Assembly: GCF_000524195.1 (NCBI RefSeq)
Contig: NW_020170409.1
Coordinates: forward strand, 380,261-444,260
Length of the DNA stretch: 64,000 bases
Reading direction: 5' to 3'
Source of the DNA: Echinococcus granulosus
Lineage: Eukaryota > Platyhelminthes > Cestoda > Cyclophyllidea > Taeniidae
Shown: positions 46,020 through 61,049 of the stretch, piece by piece
Numbering within the stretch: position 1 is the first letter of the stretch
Layout: each line of letters begins with the position of its first letter
The notes under the pieces: model-generated
What the model saw: only the letters and a program-made list of their open reading frames with translations
The model's database searches: none
Told to the model about the DNA's origin: nothing
Made by a program: the position numbers and the translations under genes

Positions 46020-47182
46020 CTGCAAGCAATGGCCAAAGACACCTTCAGTCAGAGTCCCTCAGCTTAGTTGTCTAAGAAAAAGAGACGAACGTTAATTAAC
46101 ATTTAAAAGACAATCATACCATTTACAGGAGAGTGGAGCGACGGAATAATGCTAGGTCCTATGCTTGTCTTTACAGTCTCCGGCCACTTGATCTTCGTGA
46201 CTGTAGCTACCTTAGAGTTCTGCTACTAGCCTGCTAGCTCTCCTCCCAGAGGCAGAACTCAAACGGTAGTTCGATGGTGGTAGTGATAGTAGTAGTCGCA
46301 ATCAGCGAACCCGTACCAAGAGAAGGGCAGCAATTCCGGTTCCATTGGTTGTGTCCTGGGACAAATCGTGGCTTAAATGGAGCGGAATCCTCTAGGCGGC
46401 CAGCGTATACTACTGAACATCCGATAAGGCTTTTGACCATGCTAATACTTGACCCTACTTTTTAGCATGGATGAACCCGCCATACCACGGTTGAGTTGCT
46501 GCAGGAGAGGTAGACAAATTCAATGTCGATTGGACAGGGGCAATCGAATGGGCAATCCCCGAAATTCCATTAATTAAGGGGCTTGATAAGGCCCTAGATG
46601 TTAAAGGTCCAGATTCACTTATTTACCTGAGGCGATTAAACTGGCCCTCACCACTCGGGTTAGGCTCCAAAGGCCTTTGTCTAGACATTAATTAACTAAC
46701 CACAACGAAGGCAATTAACACGGCTTAATCACTCCTTTTCCAGACCCATTATTGCCTCTCGCATTCTCTCCTTTCGTTTTTTAGTAATCAGGGTTGGGGA
46801 AAAAAGAACGAGACCGAAGAAGCGCACAGCCATCACGTTTGTGACATCAAAAAAACCTCTGCATAACGGCTAGGCGATGGGTGGAGGGATGCGAACATCT
46901 ATTAATGTGCCCCATTATCCCATAGCCAGTAGCTTGCGTGACCTCAACTGAGAGTAAAACCACTTACCGTGGCGATAACACGACTAATTAGGAGGACAAG
47001 CTGCCCCCTCCCACCCCCCCCCCCTCTTGGCGAGCTCAAGTCCACAATATGAACCACTTCTATGGGGAGATGGAATGGGTGGGTGGGGGCATAATAGCAC
47101 TCTCACTAGGAGTTGTGTTTTTTCTGCCTGTTCTGTGATGGGATTATGAATGAATGGTGATTCCTCCCTCCCTTTCCTCCCA

Positions 47183-47200
47183 TTGTTGTTGTTGTTGTTG
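47183..47200. repeat. (TTG)6 microsatellite
   Basis: Six perfect TTG units. It translates as poly-Cys or poly-Thr in chance open frames, which should not be taken as protein. Confidence 0.85.
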
Positions 47201-49148
47201 TAGTGATTACTACAAAATGGCGACTTCTGTGCTTTGCAAATGCAATCACCTCGTAGTGAATTTCGGGGCTACGGTGATAGTTTATGAAAAACTGCAAGTT
47301 CTAGGCGTCTTCAAGGTAAAATTTTCAATTATGAGATCTTTTATTCAGCACATTCGCCACCGGGTTCTCCTGGCCCCAAAACTTAACTAATGCAATGTGA
47401 TGCCGACTGCAGTTATGAAATCAGTCGGTGCTCGAAATTTAGGGAAACAACGACACCCAAATCTGTTTACCAGGTCCCACTGATTGGTAAAATGAGGTCA
47501 GACATGTTTGACCTACAGTGTCGAGTGGAAAAATCGGGAAGGAGCGTAATAAGGCTGCTGCGATTCGGTCTCCACACCGGCGACGTACTGCTCTTCTGCC
47601 ATAAGTTGCCGAGTTGCAACACTGCCATCTTGAAACACGAGGGTAAAAGAGCGTAATAATCACCAGCATCAAATTTGAAGCCGAAGAAGGGAGTTGAGAG
47701 TCTCTTCTGAAGTGGATTAATGTCCTTCTGGAAAGCGTAGAGTTTTATACCTGAATTAACTCCAAGGTTTTTATGCTACCTCTATCCGACTGCCGCTCCA
47801 TCTTTCTGTTTATCATGAAAGCTTTTATGATGTTATTTGTACTAGAGAAGTGAATGAAACTGGCAAAATGATAAATTGTGACACTACATGCGAAATACGG
47901 TGTCATCGTCATCCATCTGGTGGGTTCGAATTAGCGGTCCATCAAATGGAATGGAGGATAATTTGACAGTGATCATCATTAATCTGTGGAAACCCATTAA
48001 TGTATTACTATCTCATCCTTCTGTCATTTCTATGATTTGTGAAACTTTACCGTTGCCTTTAGTTCAGGTTTGTTTTTTTCCATGGTTGACCCCTGTAGAA
48101 TCAATGGGTGGTGACAGATGGATGGCCCGATCTCGGTCCACCTCGACCTTAAAATTTTCAATCTACATCACCCTATTCGGGGTTCACTCTCAAAACTCAT
48201 GCCACGCTTCAACAGTTCCGTCAGCAATATGCCAATACTGATAAAATAGCAGGTTTTTGTGAGATCGGTCATTGGAGGATAAAGAGAACAAGCAGGAGAA
48301 GATCAGTACTGACAGACAGACGACATTATGATTAAAATGTCTGTGGAATTTAATGGAAAAGTGGCTTATCACAAGACTTATTCAACAGATCGTAAGAGCG
48401 ATGAAGACCAGTCTTGCGAATAGGCGCCCCGTCAATCCACGTGAGAGATGGGATGATAGCCAGTCCCACTCATACAACTCCAATCTTAACTCGAGTCCTT
48501 GAAGGATTCCTCACGCGCGTAGGCTGCCGCTTTGACCTACGAATAATCACACGGTGCAACCAATGCTTCAACTCAGAAACCGTGGTATCTATGCCAGTAA
48601 GACTTACATGATAGCAGTCTATGCCAGCCTTGGGAACCAATCTGTGATAGAGCCCCTCAGACTAAAAATATGCCCAACGGAGCTAAGGTCCCGCTCTCTG
48701 AAAATTTAACACTGTCATGAGCACGGAAGATGCTGCCTTGCGTTCAACTGCACAAGTAAGTCAACGAATGAAGCGTCATTCAAAGTAGAGTCCCTAAAAC
48801 AATCTTTTGTCCACTGTTCCCGCTTGCACCAGAACGATAAAGTTACTTATGCCCAAAATAGGTGTCTTTTTCAAGAAAAGAGAAAATCCGTCCTCAGTCG
48901 CTTATGAATAGGCGAGGGTCATCTAGCCTTCCCACTATTTTCTAACCCCAAGAGGAACAAGATTGCAAGGCCGAACATGTGCAGCCGCAGCAGTTACTGC
49001 GGCGGTAGTTGATTTAAGCGATTAGATATGGATAATGTGGGTTCCACCTTTATGCCAATAGCACAGGCCGTGACGATTCCAGTGGCATGAGTCTGTTGGG
49101 CAGGCCTGTGGTCACGATATTACGGCAAGAGCATGGCGGAATCCATTA

Positions 49149-49187
49149 GGGGATGGGAGAGGGGGAGGTGGCGGAGGGGGTGGGGGG
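49149..49187 (+). other. G-run cluster, possible quadruplex former
   Basis: Within 39 nt there are five runs of three to six G (GGGG-AT-GGG-AGA-GGGGG, then after 9-10 nt GGGGG-T-GGGGGG). It is followed by a CG-richer stretch with CA repeats up to about 49.26 kb. Such blocks are often found near promoters, but no gene start is seen here. Confidence 0.5.
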
Positions 49188-52100
49188 AAGAGGCATTACC
49201 GACTCATCCCAGACCGCCGGTACACGCTCACACACACACTCACACGACCCGCCGAATTCGTCCAGCCACAAATGGCCAAGCAAGGCAGTCTGTTAGTTGG
49301 TCGGTTGGTTGGATAGTGGGGCTCATCAAATACGCCGCCACAAAACCACTCGCGCACACTCATTTTTCACTGCCTTATGGCTCCCGAGACGATGATCAAA
49401 GAAAGTCGCCGCTACCACCATATACTCGCTAGCCCTTCTCCTCTCCCTCTCCTCTCTGATGGAAGCAGAAGCTGTCAAAACAAACACAAAAGTGGCAAGG
49501 AAGGGGAAAAGAACGGTGTAGCTACGATTATTTTCCTTTCGTACGTGTAACCCAACAATGGTGACAGTAATTGATGACATGAGAGCCCTCCACCCTGGCT
49601 AGCTGGCTAACCGGTTTGTTAGTTGGTTCACCAAATAAAGAGGTCACTGAGAGGACCCATAATTTTTCCCTCCTCGCTGGTAGATAAAACAAACGAACAA
49701 CAGCATCAACCAAAGGTGAATTAGGGACATCCCATGCGATTGCTGTTGCACCTCCTGGAAGTTGAAATTCGCGAGAGCACTACTTTTCATTGCCACCGCG
49801 ACGCTGCAATCAATCACCTCAAATGGCCGATACTGATATTCATTAATGTCTGAACCCTCCCTTTCCCCACCCTCACCCCAACTCGTTTTTTTATAAGCTA
49901 GGTTAAGACGCTTCCCTCGTCATGATTAACGACAAGGTGTCACCTCTAGGTGTCCAGCTAGCTGGACCCGAGGAGATTATTACCTTTCTCCAGCACTCCA
50001 GGAGTGGGAATTTGTGAAAGAATTCTGCATGTCGACATCGTCGTTGTTGCAACCATCAACATTAAAATAAAATCCTCATCTTCTTCCACTTCACCCCACC
50101 TCGGTCCAGTTTAGCAGAGGTTTCTGCCCCACAAAACCCACACAACCGTAAAGCCTCGAGTTCGTAAATTTTTACGAGCACTCACGACTGCATATTGATG
50201 GCATTTACTTCAAGAAAAGTTTTGAAAAAAATTTCATTGAGGCGTCACACCTCCGTGACACCAAACATCACTCCGATGTGTCCCGATTGGTCAACTAAAA
50301 ATTTAATTAAAATTATTCTTATGTTAGAGAGGGCAATGTTAGTCAAATCTTTTCGTCTGTGTTGAAGATTTAAAATAAGCTATTGTTTAGTGAGACCAGG
50401 CTAGTCCCTCACCTCCTCAATTGCTCCATCTTCCGTGTTCAACCGGCTTTTGCCAGAAAACAAAGTGTGCACCTCGAGTTGATTCTCTAAAGGATAAAAT
50501 TGTATTCTTTTTGTAGCCTAGGCTCCAAAATGCGACAGTAAGTATACATTGAAGAGTTAGTGAAACTTACTATCCAGAGTTTCATAGAGAGAAACTAAGA
50601 TAAATTTATTTTTATGAATGCTTGCTTCGAGAATGTCAAGCAGACTGTTTTGCCACAAATATACTAACCAAACATGTTCTACGCTTCTCCAACTAGGGAC
50701 CTCTTGTCTTTATTATCTGCGTCAGAGAAGACGAGGAGTCATTTTACTTTGTGTGTCAACGGAACTAGAGGCTCCTCCTTATGCCAATTAGAACTCGTAG
50801 CATTTTCTTGTCATCCATGACATTTCCCTCCGTTCCTTATGGCGTCCGGCCTGAATCACTACCCAGCACTACGCGTTTTTAATTTCACAAGATAATAATT
50901 ATAGGTTTCACCAATTAAGACAAGTCTTCTTTGGCATTGATCTCTCCACCTATCGGTGACACAAAATGAGGCAAGAGAGTAGATTAACCACCCTAAGTAG
51001 ACGCTAAGACAAAGAAAATACCGGTTTATTCTAAGCAAGAGATGATGGGATGCAGAATTCGAGAGAGGCAGTTAATCGTGCCTGAGGCTGTCACACTGGT
51101 AATTCTGCCTGACAAGTCGGCTGTTCGTGAGGCTTAGCGTAGGGGTTATCACTCAATAGTGAAGGTGGCTGTCGAAAACATAGGTAAATGGACCCCTGTC
51201 ATGAACTAAGCTTCGTGAACAGAAAGTATGTGGTGTGCCAGGACCACAGAACCACCTCTACTACCACGAGGCAGAGTTGTGACGTGATGAGTGCCGGGAA
51301 CTGCGGACGTCCAGGAGGCTGCAGTCACATTCACTAGCAATCACTCAAGAAACCTAGAGCCAATCTACAAAACCGAATTAACTGCAGTTGTAGGATTCAC
51401 AGAACAGTTAGATGTGAGCATTCAGATCCACCCATGCCATGATTTATGGCAGCCCTAAGTTCAGTGAAGTGTGTGCATACTCGCTATGCAGATGTCTTAG
51501 CCAACGACGCAGCACTTTTTTTCCTTCTGTATCAAATCCAACTAGATCATGTATTTCCCTCTAAAGCTGTAACAAGGAGTGAGACATGCAAGTATCATGT
51601 TGTTGTGGCAGGCAAAAAAGCCAAATTTATTAATTTAAGTCTTTGGAGATGATGAAAGATGTACCTCTTGGCACCTAGCCTTCACCACACCTTTGCAATT
51701 ATGACAGGGGTGTAAGTGATCGACTTAAGCTACAGATGAATGGAAAGCATTTGCAACGCCTAAGAAGGCGTAGAAGAATGTGGAGTGATCCACAGCTGGC
51801 CAACCCTCCTCCCTCTTGTCAAAGGGGGAAAAAACGGAGTCACGTCGAGCGGAGACGAGGTGAGGCGGGCGAGGTGACAGACAACGGCCACGCCTTCTTG
51901 GGTGTAGGTGACAGCGACAGACGTGGGGGCACTATTGGCACCAGTTGTCCGTGTGGGCACTTTTTTACACGAAGGTAATTGACACTCCACAGATGGCACA
52001 ATAAAGCTATTGACTACCTCGGAGGTACTATGTTTTAGGTAAATGCAGTATCTGACGGGGACTGTCAGCCCTCCTGTCCATTTATGATTTGACTGTTTAC

Positions 52101-55100
52101 ATCCTCCCGTGTGTAAGAAGGACGTTTGTTTTGACTCTCTTTGTAACCATGCCAGCCTTTTAGTCTCCTTGACAATGACGCCATGCAGTCATGCTCACGC
52201 CGCCTGTGCTACTGGTGTCTCTACGTCCCTCGATGCGCTTATAACCGAACTGTTTCCATAACTAGAGCAATCCATTTCTTTAGGGCTCTCGTTAAGTATT
52301 TAGAGGTGACTCAAACGCCAGAGCCTAGCTAATTGCGCTGTTTTTGAATGCAATGGTATTCGAAAACAGCTCAACCTTCCTGAATGTTAAAAGTTTTGCA
52401 AAAAGTAGTTAATCTCTCATACATTGTGTGCTATCTTTAATTCATGCTCCATTCCACAGATCTGCTTACTGAGCTACCTTATTTGGAAGCTTCTTCGTCA
52501 TAAAACACTGTTTTGAAACATACGCCCTTCAAAATGACTACAGCAGTAAATTATGATATCGTAAACAGATAAACATCGCGTCTCCCTCCTTTGGTACCAC
52601 TTGAAAATGGGCATTACTGTTTTATTCTGATCCGTATTTTATCAAAGAGGCAGCACATTTGGCATAAAATTTACTTTCGAAGGAAAATGAAGGACATTGT
52701 ACAGTCAAAAGTAAACCTTCTTTAGTGCATACTTTTACATAAGAAAAGGGAGGAAGAAAGGAAAGGGTTCAACACTTCGTTCAATCTCACGCACCGAGAC
52801 ACGAGTTAGAAGGTTGATAATATGACCATCCTGTGAAGCATCGCCCTATTCACCCTTAAAAACGTTATTATTGTCCACGTAGTGAAGGACAGAGCATCTA
52901 CGGGCATGGAAGACGGAAAAACCTAACCAGTACCAAATACCGCTCTTCTTATATCTTCATCATTCGCTTGCAATTACGAAAAGATAAAAAAGACCCACAA
53001 ACATAAGTCCCTACCATTGTAATACTTACGTCATAAGATCTCACCACTATTTACTATCACACCTTGATTAATGATTATTAACTGTAGGGGAGGTGAAAAA
53101 ATAAGCCATAACAATTGCAACATTAGCCGAAAAGACAACATCTTTGCTTGCTTGCCGCAATCAGACAGACCTCTAACAGGAGCTGTCTCCAAAGCCCTAG
53201 GCAGGTGTTTTTTGTAGTAAGGCCGTATGCATCACAACTACGGACTGAACTCCACAAAGACGATAACCCTCAACCATAACTTGTAGAGTTGAGAGAGGGA
53301 GATAATATTTAGGCTGACTTTAATGCGTTCACCTCTGTTAATTCCCCTGGGGGTTTTCTCCCGTGATTTCCCATCACTTTCGTCACTTCGATTGTAACCT
53401 TCTTATCAAAGTGAACCCACACACGCGCAGACTACGTGATAGATGGAGAGGTGGATAGGCGGAGGTAGACATAAATACAATTAAAAAGTAAACACACACG
53501 TACATACAAACTTTAAATTGTCATACCTGTCATGTCTTTCATTGCCGTAATGACAACCTTGACAGCCGTACGTATCAACAACGATAGTGATGGCTTTATC
53601 GATGTAATGCTGGCCTGTCACTTTCTCTCTCCAAACCAATGGATGGTGGGTGGGTAAAAAGACCACCTTGTAGGGTGAAATTTGCCTCCTGCCAAGTGAA
53701 GGGCACTGAGCTTTGGTGTGTACTAAGCGGGTCACGTCGACACTTGCCATTGAGCGGGGATGGCAACATCATTAATCACAACAATTAAAACCAGTCTACC
53801 AATTTGGCTCACTTTCACTTCACTTGGGAATGTCACCAGCTTGTAGTCAGCGTAGTTGCAGCTATTTTGATCAACTCTTTCATGCTGTTAAAGGGAGATC
53901 AAATTAGCGTTTCCTTTTAAGTCGTTCCATCCACCCTGCTCCTCCCTCATCTTCTTCTCCTTTTTTGAAGTCACGTTCGTGTAGGAAAACATAGAAACCT
54001 GACTTAGGCCCTTTAAATTTCCCACAATTTAGTCACGCTCTCAAGAAGTTGGGATATTTGAACAGTCACAACACCATCTCAGCCAGCTTTAAAATGGAGT
54101 GTGCACGAATTTAAGAAGGTCGATCCTAGAGGCACTTACTGAATGAAATGCTCGAAACTTATGTCGCAGGAGGAGTTGGATGCTGACTTCATTCTTACAG
54201 CGCTATCCAGTTGGCTGGTAATTAGTCTCTCTGCCATTGGGTTTCAATTTACCCAATTTGAAGGCGCCCACACGAAGAACATGGAGGAAGAATGCATCCA
54301 ACATCCTACTTCAACCTTCCTCGTAGAGGACCGAGGGTGTTGACATGTGTCATAGTCTGCTGAACAGATTGGGTATGGAAGTGAGCCAAAAAGTGGCAAA
54401 TTAATAGCGTCATCACCAAGTTAGTGAGAGGACTTACATCTTAGCTGTTAGCGATGGATTCGGGCACTTTGTCACCTGTCCAATCTCGTAAAGCAACTCA
54501 ACGTCAAATGTCAACTGGAAGCAGTTTATGGTATCTCGAGGCAAATTTAAGTCCTTCCTAGTATAAAATGGAATCGCTGGAGTGAATGGATAGTAGAATG
54601 TGGTCTTGTGAATACTGCGTTTCCCTGTGGTGGGGTGTTTTTGTGAAAGTATGGATGTTAAAATCGGGCAGAGTTGGTTGAATGTTGAATTGAAAACTAG
54701 ACGATTGGGAGAGTGTGGCATGCTCCAAGTTGGGTATGCACATGCCGGGTACATCCACAAAGGCCCTTAAAACTCAAATTGAACCTTTTGTGTGGAATAT
54801 TATGGTGCTATTGCAGAAAAGAATTACCATAATTTCTCAATCGTATGAGTGTTAGAGGCCTCGCCTTTGTTTTCTCTGATACACCTGACGCACGTGTCAT
54901 GTTCTTGGCCTGGCGTGGCAACGCGCTTGACGATGGCAAGAGCTGTCGTATTTGGTGGGTGAGTAATTAAAGCATTGCACAAAACTATATGCATATGTGA
55001 TGCGTGCGAGGGACGTAAAGCTATGTTGAGGTTAGGACGGCTCTCGCTAGAGCCATAATCAGTGACACTGATAGCAGTGACAGTTATGTCAAATTTGGTG

Positions 55101-58100
55101 ACACTTGCGCTGTGCGTTGCGATTCAAAGTCACTTTTTTTCCTTCCCCACCCCAAAACTCACCTTCCACTTGACTAACATCTCTGTGTAGTTTATGCGGG
55201 GATTTATTACAACTTCAAATGTGGCCACATTGGCCATGGACGTGGGACGGCGAACAACAAAGTTTGTGAAATCATTTCAGTGGCCAAGATGGTGGGCGCC
55301 GAGGCACCAGAAGGTCTTCGTGAAGGCCACCCTGGAGGACTGCCACAGTTGTACTAACTTCCCTCATCCTTTACGGCTTACCTGGTGAAACGACCACTCG
55401 CAATACATCTGCTCGTCATGTAAGGCAGGTTCTGATGCAAATGTACGCACGTGTGGATGGATCTCTGGTTTGAAATGTGCAAATAATCGGCAGAAAGTTG
55501 CGCTTATTAATGTATTAGCAAATAGTTTCAATCATAAGTTCCATAAACCTTAATTACCCTTATATTTGTGGTTTTTTTTTTGGCCCAGCCAGTATCACCA
55601 TCATTTAATTTCCTCCACCATGCGGCGTAGGAATGAAAGGCGGTACCTAACCCAACAGATTTGCGAACTCAAGAAGCGGTATTTAGAGCCAGTTTCTGCT
55701 CGGAGCAAAGCATTAAGGCCAGTTTTTGAATCAGTAGGACTCTATGAACCCCTCATTTTAAGGCAATTTTAAGTACCTCTAAGGTGGTGCTATTTTCCAA
55801 GTGTCCTTGGGTGGTGTCGAACCCTCGTTCAATCAGCCTGACGAGGAGAGCGCCCAGACTTCCTTACTGAGCCATGGTAGGCATCTGCTCTCTTTGGCTA
55901 ACATTTTATCAACTGAGATGCTCTCTGGGCACCGATTTGTTCAGAATCAGTATTGTTTTATTTAAAACTGGAATAATAAATGGTTTTTTTCAACGTCCAT
56001 AACTTTGCTTTCGCATTGATTATCCTACGCACAGAAGTTGATACCATTAACAGAAAGACTTATTCTATTAAATGTACCGCTCTTGAAAAAGGTATTGCTG
56101 AATTTGGAAGCAGGATAACAGTGGCAGCGCCTCACTAGTGGAAGCCCACAGTCGCCTTCAGGCACAGGTGCTATAGCCATTGCGATAAAGTGGATGGAGG
56201 GTGCTCAAAATGCAACCCAAGGTAGCAGTGGATTTCAAACGAGGGTAGTTTAGTTTGCTGGTCTTAGCGACAAATATCCTTATGGAATAATGCCTCACGC
56301 CGAGTTTAATATTAAGCCTTAATACTCCATGCCGATTAAATTGAGTATAGATGGGCCATGTCATTGAAGAATCGTGCTGCTTTCTTTGGCGCAATTGTTT
56401 CAGGAAGCAATTTTACTGAAGGCGATCCAGTCAGTATATTTACTCACACTCTACCCTGCTTTAATGAGGGGCCGAACACTTCATTTTAACCAATAATGGC
56501 AGTAGTTTCAGATTTTACGGCAGAACCATAAGCAGAGCGATATGGTGGCATGTGATAATGCGCAAAATCCTGCCAATTTTCGCGCACAGCTTCGTGATAT
56601 ACCTCAGAAATTCCTAACAAGCAACTGATATGTCGACAGGGAGGTAAGTGGAGGCTTTTTGAGTAATTTTCATAACGCAATTTCAAAGAAGCATCTGAAT
56701 TCTTAAATTACAATCTTGTCGTTTTCCATTTGGAGTTGACTAACACAGCTGAAGGTACAATCTTGACACTTCAATTTCCAAAACCGCATTATGATGGAAT
56801 GCGCATTCAATCCTTTTGTGTAGCTAGGCTGTCTCCGATCTTGCTGTCTTTGGGCTTTGGAAAGTAGTTGTAATGTGGTCATGGCAATTAACCAAATTCA
56901 ACACAACTTGTCGTTTTTACATAAGCATCAATTAGACAAGAGAAATCTTCAGGTTGAATCCATTTAGGATGACCTTCCATCGCTATTCTTTCTTCTATCA
57001 AAAAGTTGTGCTTTTGAAGATGCCACTTTTGGCGGAGATTGCCGTTTTATTTTTACTAGTACAGTCCAAGATAACACCTTATTGAGGTGGGAATGAGACT
57101 GAAGACGGTGAAGGCATTCTTTTAAGGAATGATCAGACGTTCTCCCATGAATCCGCAACTTGGAGACGAAGTGTTTACAGTTCAACAGGTTGACAAGAAA
57201 AGGGCTATCGTAAAATTCTTCCTATCTGGCGGTAATCGTAAACCCCTCCTCGAAGTCTCCAGTAAAGCCTCATCTTCAAGACTTCTTATCGCATCTTCAG
57301 TACTGCAAAAGCTCTGTGGGGGCATCAAGTCAAAGGCGTCACTGCGCTTTCGTAGCGAATTTCGATGGATTTCACTGTTACAACAAGCATTTTTGATAAA
57401 AATAAAAACGGAGGCACCACATCTTCCCCTCTTTGAAAAAATCCTCCTTGATTGTATAAGAGCCCATCTAATCTAACCGTAACTTTGCGAGCCCTACAGT
57501 ATTCAAAATTTTAACACGACAATCGTTATTGTTGTGTTTCTATGTTGTACAAGTTCTCACTTACATCAGATCATGACCGGCACCTTTCTAGTGCCATTTT
57601 TGGAAAAAAAAACAGGATCGGTAGAACTTGTCTTTTTTAGAATGAGTTGTGTAGTAAAAGTAACCACAGAGGAAGTGGGTGGAGAGCAGCTGAAAACATC
57701 AACGAACAGGGTGCTCAATTTGCCATTGGATGCGATATAAAGTGCTTGCACAATGCGGCAATCGCCAGCTTGAGGTAACAGTTCCATTCTGAAAAGTAAT
57801 TTTGCAAATCTCGATCCCAAATAAACCGTCTACTTTGTAGACTAGGCTCAAGGCAAGGTGATGGATTGTAATGAGTAGACGATCATGAGCCGGGTCTGGA
57901 GAGATGCAAATCTCAGACGACTGCTAACTTCTTGAAGTTACTATTCATACATCATTAGTAGGTCACTTAAAGCAAAGTGGCTGGATCCTCTTCTTAAAAG
58001 GGGAAAAAGCCACTGCATTAGAAGACAGGTCGGTGGATTTCATCAGCCAGAAAAGTGACTATTCTGGAGTGCATGGTCAGACAGTGTTTGTAATTAGGTA

Positions 58101-60462
58101 CTTTGAGGGGAAGGAATGTTTTTATGCTCATTTAAACACCCACTTCACTGCTTCACACTGATGAATAAATCATCTATCCCCTAATTTGTCATTATTATTG
58201 CCTCCGCTATCCCCATAGCTGCTCATCCGTCATGCCCCACTGTCGCAAAAAATATTGCTGCCTGCCTGTCTGCCTGTCAACAGCCATGACAGGCTACATT
58301 TCTCACAGCCAAGTCTTCTCAATCTCCTTACTTCTGCTTCTCCCCTCCCTCCCCCCCCTACCCCCGCCTCCATCATCACTGGGTTGCAGTTGTGCTCTGC
58401 CCCTCATCACCTTGTACGCACTCACACGGGGACAGAGGAATCGACAGAAGGGAATCACTTCTGCATCTGGCATCGGTGATGTATGACAGTTGGCTGCGCT
58501 TTGCGTCGTCACCCTCCTCCCCCCTCCAGTCATTTATTTTCAATTGTTTAATCTGAACAGTCGATTTGTATGTGAATGCTTGCTTTGCCATACTACTCAT
58601 AACGCAGTGTTAAGGCTGTTTTTTGGTCAGCAAATTAAAAAACAAGACGATGGTGCTTGTTTGGTCGCTCGTCATCATCCGCTGTCAAAATGGGCGCCTT
58701 ATACTTTTTTTGATGCTCTATAGTATTTGGTTGTTCGAACAGTCCCAACGTATTTACTTGCCAAGTAATCGGTTTCAGCCTCGGACAATGAGAAAATTAG
58801 TTATTTATGCAACCTAATTGCCTTTGACGTCAAACGGAGTCCTCTGACTCGAGACTGAAACAGAATTACCTTTTGATTGTCAATTCGCTAGCCGAGGAGA
58901 TAAATCTTCATGAATGATTCAGCATCGCGAAGTTGAGATGCCCCAAACAATAGATGCCTGTGCCCTTGGTAGAGCAGAATTAGGCAAAAGTAAGGCCCAA
59001 TTTTGACAATCATGTTCTTAGTTGGCACTTTATGATCTCAGGCCACTCCATAAAGTACAAAGCATAAAATAATGCTGGCCTGAGGATCCTATAAAGATGG
59101 AGGAGCGTTCTAGGTTATGGAGATGGCTTAATTTATCCAACCCACCACTCCCGTTTTATATTGTCCGCTTTCCATCTCAAAGTGGTGAAGCCAACAAATT
59201 TTTTTGTATTTAGCCTTTAGGCATGAACAGTACAATAGCCAGAAGCAACTGCTCCACCACCGTTTGAACAAGAATTAATTTGAGGTCACAGCGTTTCATT
59301 AGTGAAGCCGGTCCCAAGAGCTTCAAAATTCAACCGAGACAAGAAAACAGACACATTTATTACCTTGAGGCGTTTATTAATGCTTCAGCAGGATTTATTT
59401 TAGAAGTACAATTGCGTTCTTGGAGAATAAACTGAAGGAGTTTTGGGGAATGCAAGCAGTTGGCAGCTTTTTGATTTGGTAGCTTCGTTGATCCACTAAA
59501 CCTTCTCCTTAATTTCTCCTTGAGTTGTGTACTCGAGGTTGGCGACTTTCGCCAGACTCGAGTGGTGAGGACTTAGCCCTACAATCCTCAAATTGCACAT
59601 TAGAAGTTGAGCTGACCGGAAAACAGTCTTAAAGCAGGCAAGTATGCAGCCACTCTGTATCAGGCTTTGTCACCCCCTCTGCTTTCTAAAAATCCACTCG
59701 CTTTTTGTGTTGACTTATGGCTACCTCCACCTATCCATCTTCATCAGCAGCGCTACTGTCAGAAACGTAGCACAAATCTACACAAGAAAGCCAGATGTCA
59801 AGCCGTGTGTAAATTCCAGGCTTAGTAGGCGAAGCTAAATCAGTGGATTGTGCAACGCGCAGTTTTGCCACGAAGCGCCGTGGCGACCGATCTCCGGGCT
59901 CCGGTATCCGGTATCCGATTTCCCGTGCTGATGTCTAGAGAGTACCGGTGAACCGACTCCTCTGCATTCACCTCTGGCCAGCCTAACGTCTGTGTGCTTT
60001 TTAAGCCTCCATTTTCCTGGAAGTTGCAGCCGATGTGTAATCATTGTCAAAGTTAGTTTGATACTGGTTCAAAACTCCATCGATTTGGGAGATTTCAGTC
60101 TCCCCGGGAGGTCAAAATGACTAATAAGGGAGCATTAAGAGAGGCACAGATGGGATGGCAGGAGGTTCAGAATGTGCAGTTCGTTTTTATTTAAGAAATA
60201 AGAGTCCCATAAAAGAGACCAAAGTACGAGGTGGTGTTTTTCGACGTACATTACGAACAACGATGGCATCGGCAGCAGTTAGCAGTTGCAGCAAAAGTGG
60301 AACGATGGTAATAGCGTGGGAGGTTGCCTCACTCCTAAGTCCCACGTTGAGTCAGGCCCGCTGTCGTGTGTGAGAAAATAATATTTCACAAAATACAAAA
60401 TGAGTGAGAAAAAGCTACTGCTACTGCACCAGAAATTGCCTACATAGCCCTCCCACCAACTA

Positions 60463-60536
60463 GCCAGCCAGCCAGCCAGGCATCCAGCTAACTGGTAGGT
60501 AGGGGGCTTAATTTATTTGTTCATCTCTCTCTCTCT
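60463..60536. repeat. (GCCA)4 and (TC)6 simple repeats
   Basis: Four GCCA units at 60463-60479 and a TC run at 60524-60536 separated by about 45 nt. A related CTAGCTGGCTAACCGG-like stretch lies at about 49600 on the opposite strand. Confidence 0.75.
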
Positions 60537-61049
60537 GTGCGAGCTGGTGCTTGAATAATGACCCCTGTGACCCGCATCGAAGACACACTTGATTAGTAGT
60601 GCTGATGCATCAACCCCCCCCTATCCCCCTCTTCCGCCGTCCACCACAGTTTCAAAGATTTATCTTTCTCCTCGAGTTCAATATAGCAACGTCACTTCTA
60701 GATAGGAATTTGAGCCTTCCTGCCCAAATATTGCCCTATCTTCCAAGTGAACATGCCCGATAATTCCCACAAAAGTGGAGAAAAGCAAAAATTTACCGGT
60801 TCAAACAGTACGAGGCAGTTAGATGAGTTTGGACTTATTCCAGAGGGGTGAGGAAAGAAGGAGGAGGACGAGGATGGCGTGATTTATAGCCTCAATTCAG
60901 TGGTTTTGAATTCCCCATATTTCACAGTACCACTGTGACAAAAATTTTGTTTGATTTGAAAACCCCAAGCTCTCGGATTGTCAGAAGCTCAGATTAGAAC
61001 TGCTGGACTCTCAAAAGCACCATATGGTAATGAAATTTATGATAGCTGG

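Noticed and set aside
53481..53750. 89-codon minus-strand frame with a protein-like middle (KVVFLPTHHPLVW)
   Set aside because: No splice site in a phase fitting the candidate exons, Thr/Val-rich end, no family recognised.
57129..57476. 115-codon plus-strand ORF (MIRRSPMNPQLGDEVFTVQQ)
   Set aside because: True ATG but no recognised family and no splice partners, in the long non-coding stretch. Kept only as a possibility.
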